Positions 1-9,241 are shown, counted from the stretch's first letter. The stretch: DNA of 12,611 bases from JBKPNZ01 sp046732895 (GCA_046732895.1 JBKPNZ010000074.1:1-12611); one strand, 5' to 3'. The notes: generated by a model not told the origin, from the letters alone. A program made the numbers and translations.

Positions 1-8
1 TGGGCGGG

Positions 9-31
9 GGGGCCGGGCGAAAGCCGGCCCC
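9..31 (+). terminator. GC-rich hairpin with GAAA tetraloop, possible terminator of an upstream gene
   Basis: Bases 9-18 can pair with 23-31 around a GAAA (GNRA-type) loop at 19-22, giving nine G-C pairs with one bulged G at 15. There is no U-rich tract after the stem, so it is not a classical intrinsic terminator. It sits 36 bp before the first gene and may end a transcript entering from the left, or be the 3' end of a structured RNA beginning outside the window. The pairing is visible; the role is inferred. Confidence 0.35.
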
Positions 32-54
32 GCCGCACGTCACCACCCGTCCGC

Positions 55-60
55 TAGCTT
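55..60 (+). promoter_or_regulatory. -10 hexamer TAGCTT for a leaderless YjbQ gene
   Basis: TAGCTT fits the actinobacterial TANNNT -10 pattern and ends exactly 6 nt before the ATG at 67, with no Shine-Dalgarno sequence between. That spacing places the transcription start at or next to the A of the ATG, the usual geometry of leaderless genes. No convincing -35 box is seen. Confidence 0.5.
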
Positions 61-66
61 GGACGC

Positions 67-483
67 ATGGCCGTCCACACCTCCGAGGTCGCGATCTCGA
101 CCGGCGGTGACGCCGACGTCGTCGACATCACCGAGACGGTCCGCTCCGCTGTCGCGCAATCTCAGATCGCCGACGGCCAGGCAAGCGCATTCGTGCGCGG
201 CTCGACCGTTGCGATCACGACGATGGAGTTCGAGCCGGGCGGCGTCCAGGACCTCCAGGCGATGCTCGAGCGGCTCATTCCCACCCACGGCGACTACGAG
301 CACAACCGGCTCAACCACGACACGAACTCGCATGCGCACCAGCGCGCGTCAATCGTCGGCCCGTCCGAGATCGTGCCGGTCCGCGAAGGGCGCCTGGCGC
401 TGGGAACGTGGCAGCAGCTCGTAGTGATCGACTTCGACGATCGGCCGCGCGAGCGAACCGTCGTCATCCAGGTCATCGGCTGA
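67..483 (+). CDS. YjbQ/UPF0047 family protein (secondary thiamine-phosphate synthase-like)
   Basis: A 138-residue protein of the YjbQ/UPF0047 (COG0432) family, which normally has about 130-140 residues, so it looks complete. Visible family features are the acidic TTMEFEP segment (51-57, E54), the histidine-rich core with H79, H84, H89 and H91 (DYEHN followed by DTNSHAHQRAS), and the GTWQQ block at 113-117 that leads into the last strands. E. coli YjbQ has weak thiamine-phosphate synthase activity, but the true substrate of the family is unsettled, so the name describes the family and not a proven reaction. The protein should be cytosolic and oligomeric. The ATG at 67 is chosen because it starts the conserved domain at the usual distance and has a -10-like TAGCTT ending 6 nt upstream. 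The gene ends 27 bp before the aldolase, so the two may be partly co-transcribed. Confidence 0.9.
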   Translation: MAVHTSEVAISTGGDADVVDITETVRSAVAQSQIADGQASAFVRGSTVAITTMEFEPGGVQDLQAMLERLIPTHGDYEHNRLNHDTNSHAHQRASIVGPSEIVPVREGRLALGTWQQLVVIDFDDRPRERTVVIQVIG

Positions 484-494
484 TCGGCGTCACT

Positions 495-500
495 TAAGAT
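495..500 (+). promoter_or_regulatory. -10 hexamer TAAGAT before the aldolase-kinase pair
   Basis: TAAGAT lies in the 27-bp gap after the YjbQ gene and ends 10 nt before the TTG at 511. It predicts a start of transcription near 507. This would give a nearly leaderless mRNA if TTG 511 is used, or a leader of about 34 nt carrying AGAGGA (531-536) if GTG 541 is used. Confidence 0.4.
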
Positions 501-510
501 CGCCCGCGCT

Positions 511-1176
511 TTGGCCGACCGAGCGCTGACAGAGGAACGGGTGAAGGTGGCGGATGCGTGCCGCCGCCTTGCGAGCGTAGGCCTGGTCATCGGGACCGCC
601 GGCAACGTCAGCGCTCGCCGCGACGATCTCGTGGCCATCAGCCCGACCGGGGCCAGCCTCGCGGCGCTCGAGCCAGAGCAGGTCACCGTGATCGATCTCG
701 GAGGCACGGTGGTCGACGGCGATCTGGAGCCGACCTCGGAGGCCGGGCTTCACCTTGGCGTGTACGAGCGCTACGGCGCAGGCGCGGTGGTCCACACCCA
801 TGCGCCGATGGCCACGGCGCTCTCCTGCGTGGTCGACGAGCTTCCGTGCGTTCACTACCAGATGCTCTACCTGGGCGGAGACGTCCGGGTGGCTCCGTAC
901 GCGACGTTCGGCACGCCCGAGCTCGCCGAGGTCGTGCTGACCGCACTCGTGGGCAGGACCGCGGCGCTGATGGCGAACCACGGCGCGATCACCTACGGAA
1001 CGGACTGCGACCACGCGGTGGAGCTCACGCTGCTCCTGGAATGGGCGTGCACGGTGTACGCACGTGCGCGTGCCCTCGGCGAGCCGCGCGTGCTGGATGA
1101 CGCCGAGCGCCAGGCGGTCGTCGAGGCGGCCATGGCCCGCGGCTACGGCGAGACGAAGCGCGTCGCCGATGGCTGA
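511..1176 (+). CDS. Class II aldolase/adducin family protein (fuculose-phosphate aldolase-like)
   Basis: A 221-residue zinc-dependent class II aldolase resembling L-fuculose-1-phosphate aldolase, which cleaves a ketose phosphate into dihydroxyacetone phosphate and an aldehyde. GTAGNVS (29-34) forms the phosphate-binding loop. S76-E77 (TSEAGLH) carries the catalytic acid. H95 and H97 in HTHAP and H157 in ANHGAI are the expected zinc ligands, and all are intact. The start is uncertain. TTG 511 keeps the LTEERVKVADACRRLA helix found in homologues and lies 10 nt after TAAGAT. GTG 541 has AGAGGA 4 nt upstream and would give 211 residues. I prefer 511 on homology. Its 3' end overlaps the following PfkB kinase by 8 bp, which points to one operon in which the kinase makes the aldolase's substrate. 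The actual sugar cannot be read from the sequence. Confidence 0.9.
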   Translation: MADRALTEERVKVADACRRLASVGLVIGTAGNVSARRDDLVAISPTGASLAALEPEQVTVIDLGGTVVDGDLEPTSEAGLHLGVYERYGAGAVVHTHAPMATALSCVVDELPCVHYQMLYLGGDVRVAPYATFGTPELAEVVLTALVGRTAALMANHGAITYGTDCDHAVELTLLLEWACTVYARARALGEPRVLDDAERQAVVEAAMARGYGETKRVADG

Positions 1177-2110
1177 GATGCGAGCGGTCGTCGCCGGCGT
1201 CCACGTCCTCGACGTCCTCGTCCGCCCAGTCGAGGAGATCCCCGAGGGGCAAGGCGGCGAGCTCGTCGATCAGATCCGGATCACGGCGGCAGGGTCGGGC
1301 GGCGGCACCGCTCTCGTGCTCGCCAAGCTAGGTGCAGACGTCCGCAGTGCGGGGGCGATCGGACACGATGCCGTCGGGCAGATGCTCGTATCGCTGCTCG
1401 AGCGCGACGGCGTCGATACGTCGCTCCTCGTGCGACGCGAGGACGTCCAGACGTCCGCAACCGTCCTCCCCATCCGGCCGAACGGCGAGCGACCGGCACT
1501 CCATGTGATCGGCGCCAACGCGACATTCGGTCCCGGCGACATCCCCACCGAGGCGTTCCAGGGAATCTCCCACCTCCACATCGGCGCGCCCGAGTTCATG
1601 GGCGGCGAGGCGGCCGCCGAGCTTCTTTCGCGCGCCCATGCGGCGGGCGCCGTGACCTCGGCGGACATCCTCGCCCCAGGCGATCAGGCGAGCCAGCTCG
1701 TCGACTGGATCGCGCCGCTCTTTCCCGAGCTCGACTACCTGCTCCCGAACGACGAGCAGGTCCTCGGACTGACCGGCGAGAGCGAGATCGAGGCCGGCTG
1801 CCGGGCGCTTGTCGCGCGCGGCATCGGCTGCGTGGCGGCGACGTGTGGTGCCGAGGGGGTGATCATCGTCGACGGCGGCGGCGTCGAGCGGGTGCCGGCA
1901 TTCGACATCGAGGTGATCGACACGACGGGCTGCGGGGATGCGTTCTCCGCTGGCTTCCTGCGTGGACTTTCACTGGGTCGCGACCGAGCCGAGGCGGCGC
2001 GGCTCGGGTGCGCCGTTGCCGCCCAGGTCGCCGGGGGACTGGGGACCGACCACGGCGACTACGACCTCGCGGCGGTCGAGTCGTTCGCCGCGTCGGCGAC
2101 GACCGACTAG
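1169..2110 (+). CDS. PfkB/ribokinase family carbohydrate kinase
   Basis: A 313-residue PfkB-family kinase, the normal length for ribokinase relatives. Residues 42-46 (GSGGG) followed by TALVLAKLGADV form the substrate-side glycine motif. In its usual form this reads GGxxxN; here the Asn is replaced by Thr, so the sugar pocket may differ. The C-terminal signature DTTGCGDAF (251-259) carries the catalytic base D257 and the anion hole. ATG 1169 is chosen over upstream starts because residues before it only reflect the overlapping aldolase frame. A second ATG at 1178 is possible. The gene overlaps the aldolase by 8 bp, implying translational coupling, so phosphorylation followed by aldol cleavage is a reasonable inference. 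Its TAG stop shares the palindrome CTAG (2107-2110) with the stop of the convergent DUF1028 gene. Confidence 0.9.
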   Translation: MAEMRAVVAGVHVLDVLVRPVEEIPEGQGGELVDQIRITAAGSGGGTALVLAKLGADVRSAGAIGHDAVGQMLVSLLERDGVDTSLLVRREDVQTSATVLPIRPNGERPALHVIGANATFGPGDIPTEAFQGISHLHIGAPEFMGGEAAAELLSRAHAAGAVTSADILAPGDQASQLVDWIAPLFPELDYLLPNDEQVLGLTGESEIEAGCRALVARGIGCVAATCGAEGVIIVDGGGVERVPAFDIEVIDTTGCGDAFSAGFLRGLSLGRDRAEAARLGCAVAAQVAGGLGTDHGDYDLAAVESFAASATTD

Positions 2111-2994
2111 TCCCCGCGTCGTAGGGCCGCCCGCAGGTGTTCGATTCCCGGGGCGAGCTCCTCCGGCACGCGATTGACGAGCTCGCCCCAGCCCGGCTCC
2201 TCGGCGATCACCGCCTGGATGCGCTGGAGACCCGCGTCAACCTCCCCGGCGCGCATCAGCGCCACGCCCGACCAGAACGAGAACTCGAGGTTCCCGGGGG
2301 CGAGCTCACTCGCAGCGCGGTAGCGCTCGCCCGCCGCATCGGCGTTGCCCTCGCCCATGAGGTCGTCGCCCTCGCTCGCGAGGTCATAGGCGGCGCTGAG
2401 GTCCACGAGTCGGCGCAGCTCACCGAGCGGATCGGGGTGGTCCTCCGTCCTGACGTCGACCACCGTTTGCCAGGTTTGGCCCTCGCCCGGGACGACGAGC
2501 ATCGCCGCCGACTGGCGCCCGCGCAGGTCGCCACCGGCGGCCTCGGCCGCATCGAGTGCCGCGAGTAGGCGATGGCTGAGCGACCCGTCCGTGGACTGGA
2601 AGGCATCGGCCATCGCGGGCCACACCTCGCGCGAGGTCATGATGTTCGCCTGCACGCTGAAGCCGCCTCCCTCGAGATGGCCGGCGTCGGGAATGCAGCC
2701 CTCACCGGTGTGGGCGGCGACGCGGCCCCGAGCATCCACCGCCGCCACCTGCCGAACGCGAGCCCCGGGATCCTCCGCGAGCAGCGCGTCGAGCGCATCG
2801 CGGGGGGCTTCACCCTTGGCCATCCGCTCGATCAGGCGCGGCCCATACGCCTTCTCGGCGATCGACTGCGTCGCCACGGCGCCCACGCCGGCCTCCGCCC
2901 AGGAGACCACGGAACCGACCGAGAACCAGTGCGATTGGACGGCAACGCCCAACTCGCCGGTGGCGGGATCGCGGGCGACGATCGAGTAGGTCAC
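2107..2994 (-). CDS. DUF1028 domain protein with C-terminal TPR-like extension
   Basis: The N-terminal 200 residues are a DUF1028 domain, an Ntn-hydrolase-like fold of unproven function. It begins TYSIVARDP directly after the initiator, so T2 could become an N-terminal nucleophile as in other Ntn hydrolases. GVAVQSHWFSVG (16-27), GFSVQANIM (111-119) and GDLRGRQSAAMLVV (155-168) are characteristic segments. Residues 205-295 are extra and look like one or two TPR helix pairs (EGNADAAGERYRAASELAP, then a helix around MRAGEVDAG), a known kind of extension in this family. There is no signal peptide. The GTG start at 2994 overlaps the TGA of the upstream lipoprotein as GTGA, so translation is probably coupled. 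It is the last gene of a three-gene minus-strand operon. The substrate is unknown; acylase or peptidase activity is only a possibility. Confidence 0.9.
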   Translation of the reverse strand: MTYSIVARDPATGELGVAVQSHWFSVGSVVSWAEAGVGAVATQSIAEKAYGPRLIERMAKGEAPRDALDALLAEDPGARVRQVAAVDARGRVAAHTGEGCIPDAGHLEGGGFSVQANIMTSREVWPAMADAFQSTDGSLSHRLLAALDAAEAAGGDLRGRQSAAMLVVPGEGQTWQTVVDVRTEDHPDPLGELRRLVDLSAAYDLASEGDDLMGEGNADAAGERYRAASELAPGNLEFSFWSGVALMRAGEVDAGLQRIQAVIAEEPGWGELVNRVPEELAPGIEHLRAALRRGD

Positions 2995-3479
2995 GGGCCG
3001 ACCGCCACGTTCGACTTAAGCGCGTCGACCTTCCAGACGTTCCCGTCCTTCACGAGTGTCACGGTGAGCTTGTCTCCGGAAGAGGGACCTCCGTCCGGCA
3101 CGACCGTTGCCTTGGCCGTGTCGCCGGTGGTGTTGACCGAGCGAACATCGATCGAGTCAGCCGTCCCACCCGCCTGCGTCGACTGCTTGCAGGCCTGCTC
3201 GGTCCCGTAAGCCACCTGGAGGAAGTGGTCGGTCACAGCGCTTGTGCAGTCGCCCTTCACGAGCAAGGCGGTGAGGCTGTCGCGCGGATTCGTCGCCGGC
3301 TGCTTCTCGCTCGTGCTGCCAGTCGTGGTTGTCGTGGACGCGGTCGATGAGGACGACGTCGTCGACGACACCTGGGTCGTCGAGCTCGTGCTCTCGTCGT
3401 CCCCGCCCCCGCACGAGGCGAAAACCAGGGCACCGAGCACCAATGCGGCCGTCCTGCGCACGGCCCGCACGCTACCCAT
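2991..3479 (-). CDS. Putative lipoprotein with Ser/Thr-rich linker and NTF2-like domain
   Basis: This 162-residue protein starts with a basic n-region (RAVRR), a short hydrophobic core (AALVLGALVF) and a lipobox-like FASC, so C23 is the likely lipidated residue. F at -3 is less usual than L. After GGGDDE comes a linker of nearly pure Ser/Thr (about 31-57), which should hold the domain away from the membrane. The C-terminal domain (about 65-160) has the alternating helix and strand pattern ending in LTVTLVKDGNVWKVDAL that is typical of small NTF2/DUF4878-like lipoproteins. C78 and C97 could form a disulfide. The function is unknown. It overlaps the upstream acyltransferase by 8 bp (3472-3479) and the downstream DUF1028 gene by 4 bp. 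The shared operon suggests a cell-envelope role for the set, which is inferred. Confidence 0.8.
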   Translation of the reverse strand: MGSVRAVRRTAALVLGALVFASCGGGDDESTSSTTQVSSTTSSSSTASTTTTTGSTSEKQPATNPRDSLTALLVKGDCTSAVTDHFLQVAYGTEQACKQSTQAGGTADSIDVRSVNTTGDTAKATVVPDGGPSSGDKLTVTLVKDGNVWKVDALKSNVAVGP

Positions 3480-4071
3480 CGCCGCCCTTCTTGAACTCGA
3501 TCTCCTTCAGCACCTTCGCCGGGGCTCCCGCGGCGATGACCCGCGGCGGCAGGTCGGCGGTGACGACCGAGTTCGAGCCGATGACGCACCGGTCGCCGAT
3601 CTCGACGCCGCCGGTCACGACGCAGTTCACTCCGAACCAGCAGTTCGATCCGATCTTCACCGGGCCGCGCGCCACGAAGCCCTGCCAGGTGACCGGCACA
3701 TCCGGATCGTCGTAGGCGTGATCGGAGTCGCCGACGAAGCAATTGTTGGCGAACATCACGTGGTCGCCGATCTCGATCCGCTCCAGCGCGGCGAGCATCG
3801 TCCCCCGGTTGAGGAAGCAACCCTGGCCGATCTCGATTCGCGCCTCGGGCGAGAGCGTCAGCCAGCACCCGGGCTCGAACAGCGTGCCCTCCCCCACGAC
3901 CAAGCGACCGCTGTCGAGCGCCTCCAACACCTCGCCCTCGATCGGGAATCGGGCGTAGGCACCGGCGCGGGCCATGTGCCTGTTGATGCGCCAGCGTCGC
4001 CGCAGCCGCCGGTTGCGCTCGTACCAACGGCGCTTTAGCCACCACGTGCGCCAGGCGCGGAGGTCGGTCAC
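3472..4071 (-). CDS. Hexapeptide-repeat (left-handed beta-helix) acyltransferase
   Basis: A 199-residue acyltransferase of the LacA/NodL/CysE-like superfamily. Repeating hexapeptide turns are visible from about 58 to 175 (for example IEIGQGCFLNRGTM, IEIGDHVMFANNCFVG, VKIGSNCWFGVNCVVTGG, VEIGDRCVIGSNSVV). It ends with the typical AGAPAKVLK at 181-189. H118 in DSDHAYDDP is the expected catalytic histidine, in the loop that leaves the helix. The first 35 residues are rich in Trp and Arg (WWLKRRWYERNRRLRRRWR) and could bind the membrane surface. It probably acetylates a sugar or glycolipid precursor with acetyl-CoA; the acceptor is unknown. The start is GTG 4071, with GAGG 8 nt upstream. It leads a three-gene operon and diverges from the ROK kinase gene. 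Confidence 0.9.
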   Translation of the reverse strand: MTDLRAWRTWWLKRRWYERNRRLRRRWRINRHMARAGAYARFPIEGEVLEALDSGRLVVGEGTLFEPGCWLTLSPEARIEIGQGCFLNRGTMLAALERIEIGDHVMFANNCFVGDSDHAYDDPDVPVTWQGFVARGPVKIGSNCWFGVNCVVTGGVEIGDRCVIGSNSVVTADLPPRVIAAGAPAKVLKEIEFKKGGDG

Positions 4072-4100
4072 GGCGGAAGCCTCGCACTTCCGACGGGCCG

Positions 4101-4108
4101 ATTAGAGT
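4101..4108. promoter_or_regulatory. Shared AT-rich element ATTAGAGT: possible bidirectional promoter
   Basis: This is the main AT-rich patch in the 53-bp gap between the divergent acyltransferase and ROK genes. Read on the plus strand it gives TAGAGT (4103-4108), 16 nt before GTG 4125. Read on the minus strand it gives TCTAAT (4106-4101), five of six matches to TATAAT, 29 nt before GTG 4071. Overlapping -10 elements of this kind can fire in both directions. No clear -35 box is seen for either. Confidence 0.45.
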
Positions 4109-4124
4109 CCGCGTCACGTCCATC

Positions 4125-5096
4125 GTGAGTCCGCGCGCGACATCGAAGCCCCGCGGCGGCATCGACCTGGGGGGCACGAAGATCCAGACGGTCGTCGTCG
4201 ACCCCCGCAACAAGGTCCTCGGCGAGGCGCGGCACCCAACTCCAACCGAGGGGAAGCCCCTCGACGTCGTGACCGCCATGGCAGCGGCGATGACCGAGGC
4301 GGCGAAAGCCGCTGGTCTCGTCACAGCGGACCTTGCCGGCGTAGGCGTCGGCTCCCCCGGCAACGTGAACGCGGAGAAGGGAATCGTCTCCGAGGCGCGG
4401 AACCTCCCCGACTGGGAAGGGAGCTACCCCATGGCCGCGCGCCTGCGCACGCGGCTGAAGACGGCGATCGCGCTCGGCAATGACGTGCAGGTGGCCACGG
4501 ACGCCGAGTTCGAGCTGGGCGCGGGCAAGCCCTACAAGACCATCCTCGGCGTGTTCTGGGGCACGGGGGTTGGCGGCGGCATCATCCTGGACGGCAGGCC
4601 CTGGCACGGCCGCGGCATCGCCGGCGAGATCGGCCACATGGTCGTGAAGCGCGGCGGGGCCAAGTGCACGTGCGGCCGGCGCGGCTGCATGGAGGCATAC
4701 GCCGGCCGAGCCGCGATGGAGATCGAGGCGCGAAAGCAGCACGAGAAGGGGCGCAAGACCGACCTCTTTAAGATCATGAAGAAGCACGGCCATGACCGCC
4801 TCACGAGCGGGATCTGGGAGCGGGCCTGGAAGGAGGACGACAAGCTCGCAACCCACCTGCTCGAGCGTGCCGTCGAGGCGCTCGGGACGGGCATCGCCTC
4901 CGCGATCAACCTGCTCGATCCCGAGGCCGTGATCATCGGCGGGGGGCTCGGCCTGCGCTTCGCCGAGCCGTTCGACGAGCCGCTGCGGAAGGAGATGGCG
5001 AAACACCTCTTCGCCGACGATCGTCCGCCGCCGATGCATGCCGCCGCTCTCGGCGACCTGGGTGGGGCGATCGGCGCCGCGCTCTTGGCGCGCTGA
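4125..5096 (+). CDS. ROK family sugar kinase (glucokinase-like)
   Basis: A 323-residue ROK-family protein without the N-terminal winged helix of ROK repressors, so it is an enzyme rather than a regulator. IDLGGTKI (13-20) is the ATP-phosphate motif. GNDVQVATDAE (118-128) holds the catalytic D120. GTGVGGGIILDG (146-157) and GIAGEIGHMVV (164-174) are the ROK signature. H171 with C181, C183 and C188 (CTCGRRGC) forms the zinc site, and IGGGLG closes the adenine side. It should phosphorylate a hexose such as glucose, mannose or N-acetyl sugars with ATP; the exact sugar is not determinable. A Lys/Arg-rich insertion (about 202-240) is somewhat long. The start is GTG 4125, the only start near the first conserved strand, and it has no Shine-Dalgarno sequence. 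The gene appears to be a single transcription unit. Confidence 0.93.
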   Translation: MSPRATSKPRGGIDLGGTKIQTVVVDPRNKVLGEARHPTPTEGKPLDVVTAMAAAMTEAAKAAGLVTADLAGVGVGSPGNVNAEKGIVSEARNLPDWEGSYPMAARLRTRLKTAIALGNDVQVATDAEFELGAGKPYKTILGVFWGTGVGGGIILDGRPWHGRGIAGEIGHMVVKRGGAKCTCGRRGCMEAYAGRAAMEIEARKQHEKGRKTDLFKIMKKHGHDRLTSGIWERAWKEDDKLATHLLERAVEALGTGIASAINLLDPEAVIIGGGLGLRFAEPFDEPLRKEMAKHLFADDRPPPMHAAALGDLGGAIGAALLAR

Positions 5097-5114
5097 GCAG
5101 CTTCCGGTTAGGGT
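5085..5114 (+). promoter_or_regulatory. Candidate sigma-70-type promoter, TTGGCG-N18-TAGGGT
   Basis: TTGGCG (5085-5090) and TAGGGT (5109-5114) are separated by 18 bp. The first overlaps the last codons of the ROK gene. A start near 5121 would leave a leader of about 27 nt that carries the strong ribosome site of the next gene. This is the only place in the window where both promoter boxes are recognisable. Confidence 0.45.
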
Positions 5115-5136
5115 CCTCCCGCTGCATCGCCGATCC

Positions 5137-5143
5137 AGGAGGG
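5137..5143 (+). promoter_or_regulatory. Strong ribosome binding site AGGAGGG
   Basis: AGGAGGG lies 4 nt before ATG 5148 and fixes that start. It is the best Shine-Dalgarno sequence in the window, in contrast to the several starts that have none. The genes behind it are probably well translated. Confidence 0.85.
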
Positions 5144-5147
5144 AACC

Positions 5148-5645
5148 ATGGGAATGTTCGACGTATCCGAGGAGACCTACAGGGAGTACTCGGAGAAGTG
5201 GAGGCAGATGGCCTCTCAGCACGTCAGCGAGCCGGTGATCACATGCGGTCCGTTCAGGCGCGGAGGCGCCGCGTCGAGCTTCGCGATCTCGAAGGGCGGG
5301 CTCGGAGGGCTCGTGTACGCCGCGAACTCGCTGCGCAACAAGAAGAAGGCGGGCGGCCTTCCGAATCAGACCTTCCTCGTGGTCACCCCCACCAAGCTCC
5401 ATGCCTTCAAGTACGGCACAAAGGGCCGCGACTACAAGCTGAAGGAGGAGGTTGCAGTCTGGGACCGGGCCGGCCTGCGGATCAGCACCGAGCCGAAGAT
5501 GGGCGTGACGATGCTGACAATCGAGTCACCGGCGGAGGGCGAGAAGGTCACGCTCGCGCCAGGGGGTGTCAAGGACACGCCGTTCACTGACGACGTGATC
5601 AACGCCCTGAAGGACAACGTGACCGAGGTCCCGCAGAGCGCATGA
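5148..5645 (+). CDS. Unknown protein, possible PH-like fold, first of a coupled trio
   Basis: I do not recognise a characterised family. The 165-residue protein has a charged amphipathic N-terminus (1-28) and a Gly/Ala/Ser-rich stretch (39-60, ending GGLGGLVYAANSL). A basic cluster RNKKK (63-67) follows. Then comes a run of short beta strands (TFLVVT 75-80, KLHAFKYG 83-90, VAVWD 102-106, TMLTIES 121-127, KVTLAP 133-138) and a final helix (FTDDVINALKDNV). The strand-rich core ending in a helix resembles small bacterial PH-like domains. This layout, including the small-residue stretch, the basic cluster and the strand after a Leu-Pro, recurs in the gene at 5758, so the two are probably old paralogues. 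The stop overlaps the ATG of a 38-residue membrane miniprotein (ATGA, 5642-5645). It has its own promoter-like sequence and a strong ribosome site. A link to membrane lipid or protein sensing is only a hypothesis. Confidence 0.8.
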   Translation: MGMFDVSEETYREYSEKWRQMASQHVSEPVITCGPFRRGGAASSFAISKGGLGGLVYAANSLRNKKKAGGLPNQTFLVVTPTKLHAFKYGTKGRDYKLKEEVAVWDRAGLRISTEPKMGVTMLTIESPAEGEKVTLAPGGVKDTPFTDDVINALKDNVTEVPQSA

Positions 5646-5758
5646 CGATCCATCCTCAGCGCGGCGGGCGCTACTGGTACTACTGGGTCATCATCATCGG
5701 CGGGACGATCTTCGTCATCGCCGCCCTCGCCACCGACATGTTCGGCACCGGCGGCTGA
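5642..5758 (+). CDS. 38-residue single-pass membrane miniprotein
   Basis: A very short ORF beginning ATG ACG ATC and ending TGA at 5756-5758. The predicted protein has a basic head (IHPQRGGR), an aromatic belt (YWYYW, 11-15) and a hydrophobic segment of about 16 residues (VIIIGGTIFVIAALAT, 16-31). It ends in a short tail, MFGTGG. This fits one transmembrane helix with the basic end inside. The ATG overlaps the previous stop as ATGA, and its TGA shares one base with the next ATG (TGATG). Both junctions therefore allow translational coupling, and the ORF fills the gap exactly. That tight fit is the main reason to call it real. No homologue is recognised. Confidence 0.7.
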   Translation: MTIHPQRGGRYWYYWVIIIGGTIFVIAALATDMFGTGG

Positions 5759-6224
5759 TGGCGAGCGACTCCGTCAAGGTGTTGGTGGACTCCGGCGCCG
5801 ATCTCGCCCGGGGCATGAACGAGAGCGGGAAGTTCAGCGGTCAGATCGAGGCCGCTGCGATCCTGCGCCAGGGACAGTCACCCTCGATGGCTTCAGCCGC
5901 CATCGGCATCGGCCTATGGAACGTCCTGAAGCCCCGGGCGAAGCGAGATCTTCCGCGCCTTTTCGTCCTCGCGCTTGTCGGCTCCGAAGCCGTCGCCTTC
6001 AAGGCGCGGAGCATGACGGTGAACGACGAGGACTACTACGTCACGGTCTGGAATGACGCGCTCGAGACGTGGCCGCGATCTGCGCTGAAGATCGAACGGA
6101 CCAAGAAGGGGATCGACACGAATCTCGCGCTCCACGTCGGCGGCGAGACGATCCTGTGCTCGTCCCAGGCGGACGAGACGCTCGACGCGCTCGAGGCCGC
6201 GCTCGGCGGCGGCGGCCCCGCGGC

Positions 6225-6228
<4 letters not shown>
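5758..6228 (+). CDS. Unknown protein, probable distant paralogue of the gene at 5148
   Basis: A 156-residue protein with no family I can name. After an N-terminal helical part it has a small-residue stretch (MASAAIGIGLWNVL, 44-57), a basic cluster (KPRAKRD, 58-64) and a strand after Leu-Pro (RLFVLALVG). Further short strands follow (AVAFKAR, YYVTVWND, ALKIERT, TNLALHVGG, ETILCS), with a closing amphipathic helix (ADETLDALEAAL). The order matches the protein encoded at 5148 element by element, although identity is low. A PH-like fold is a reasonable guess. Translation is probably coupled to the miniprotein through TGATG. Its TAG stop overlaps the TAA of convergent uvrA (TTAG, 6225-6228). The function is unknown; adjacency suggests the three products work together at the membrane. 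Confidence 0.8.
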
Positions 6229-9179
<2,951 letters not shown>

Positions 9180-9188
9180 TGCCCAGTC

Positions 9189-9194
9189 AGTCTA
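9189..9194 (-). promoter_or_regulatory. -10 hexamer TAGACT of uvrA
   Basis: On the minus strand TAGACT ends 9 nt before the GTG start of uvrA. It predicts transcription starting 2-3 nt before the start codon, a nearly leaderless mRNA, which agrees with the missing Shine-Dalgarno sequence. The SOS-box-like palindrome lies directly upstream. Confidence 0.5.
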
Positions 9195-9200
9195 GGGGCC

Positions 9201-9212
9201 GAACAGGCGTTC
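9201..9212. promoter_or_regulatory. LexA-type SOS box GAAC-AGGC-GTTC upstream of uvrA
   Basis: GAACAGGCGTTC is a perfect match to the GAAC-N4-GTTC operator of Gram-positive and actinobacterial LexA. It lies 22 nt before the uvrA start codon and 6 bp upstream of TAGACT, in the spacer of the core promoter, where a bound repressor would block RNA polymerase. UvrA is a classical SOS gene, so position and gene agree. The match is visible; binding by LexA is inferred from family knowledge. Confidence 0.75.
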
Positions 9213-9241
9213 CCGGCCGAAGTCCCCAACCCCGGCGCGCC

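Noticed and set aside
1064..1168. Longer kinase start at 1064
   Set aside because: The 35 extra residues overlap the aldolase gene, are Arg/Ser-rich and have no counterpart in PfkB kinases. ATG 1169 gives the normal N-terminus.
3310..3390. Repetitive tract opposite the Ser/Thr linker of the lipoprotein, considered as a tandem repeat
   Set aside because: It has no fixed period. It is explained by Ser and Thr codons in the linker.
3257..4363. 368-codon minus-strand ORF over the lipoprotein and acyltransferase
   Set aside because: It is an alternative frame dominated by Arg/Ala/Pro. The lipobox and hexapeptide repeats in the other frames show the real genes.
4068..5402. 444-codon minus-strand ORF over the ROK kinase
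   Set aside because: It is a shadow of the ROK gene and of the start of the next gene. The motifs on the plus strand are unambiguous.
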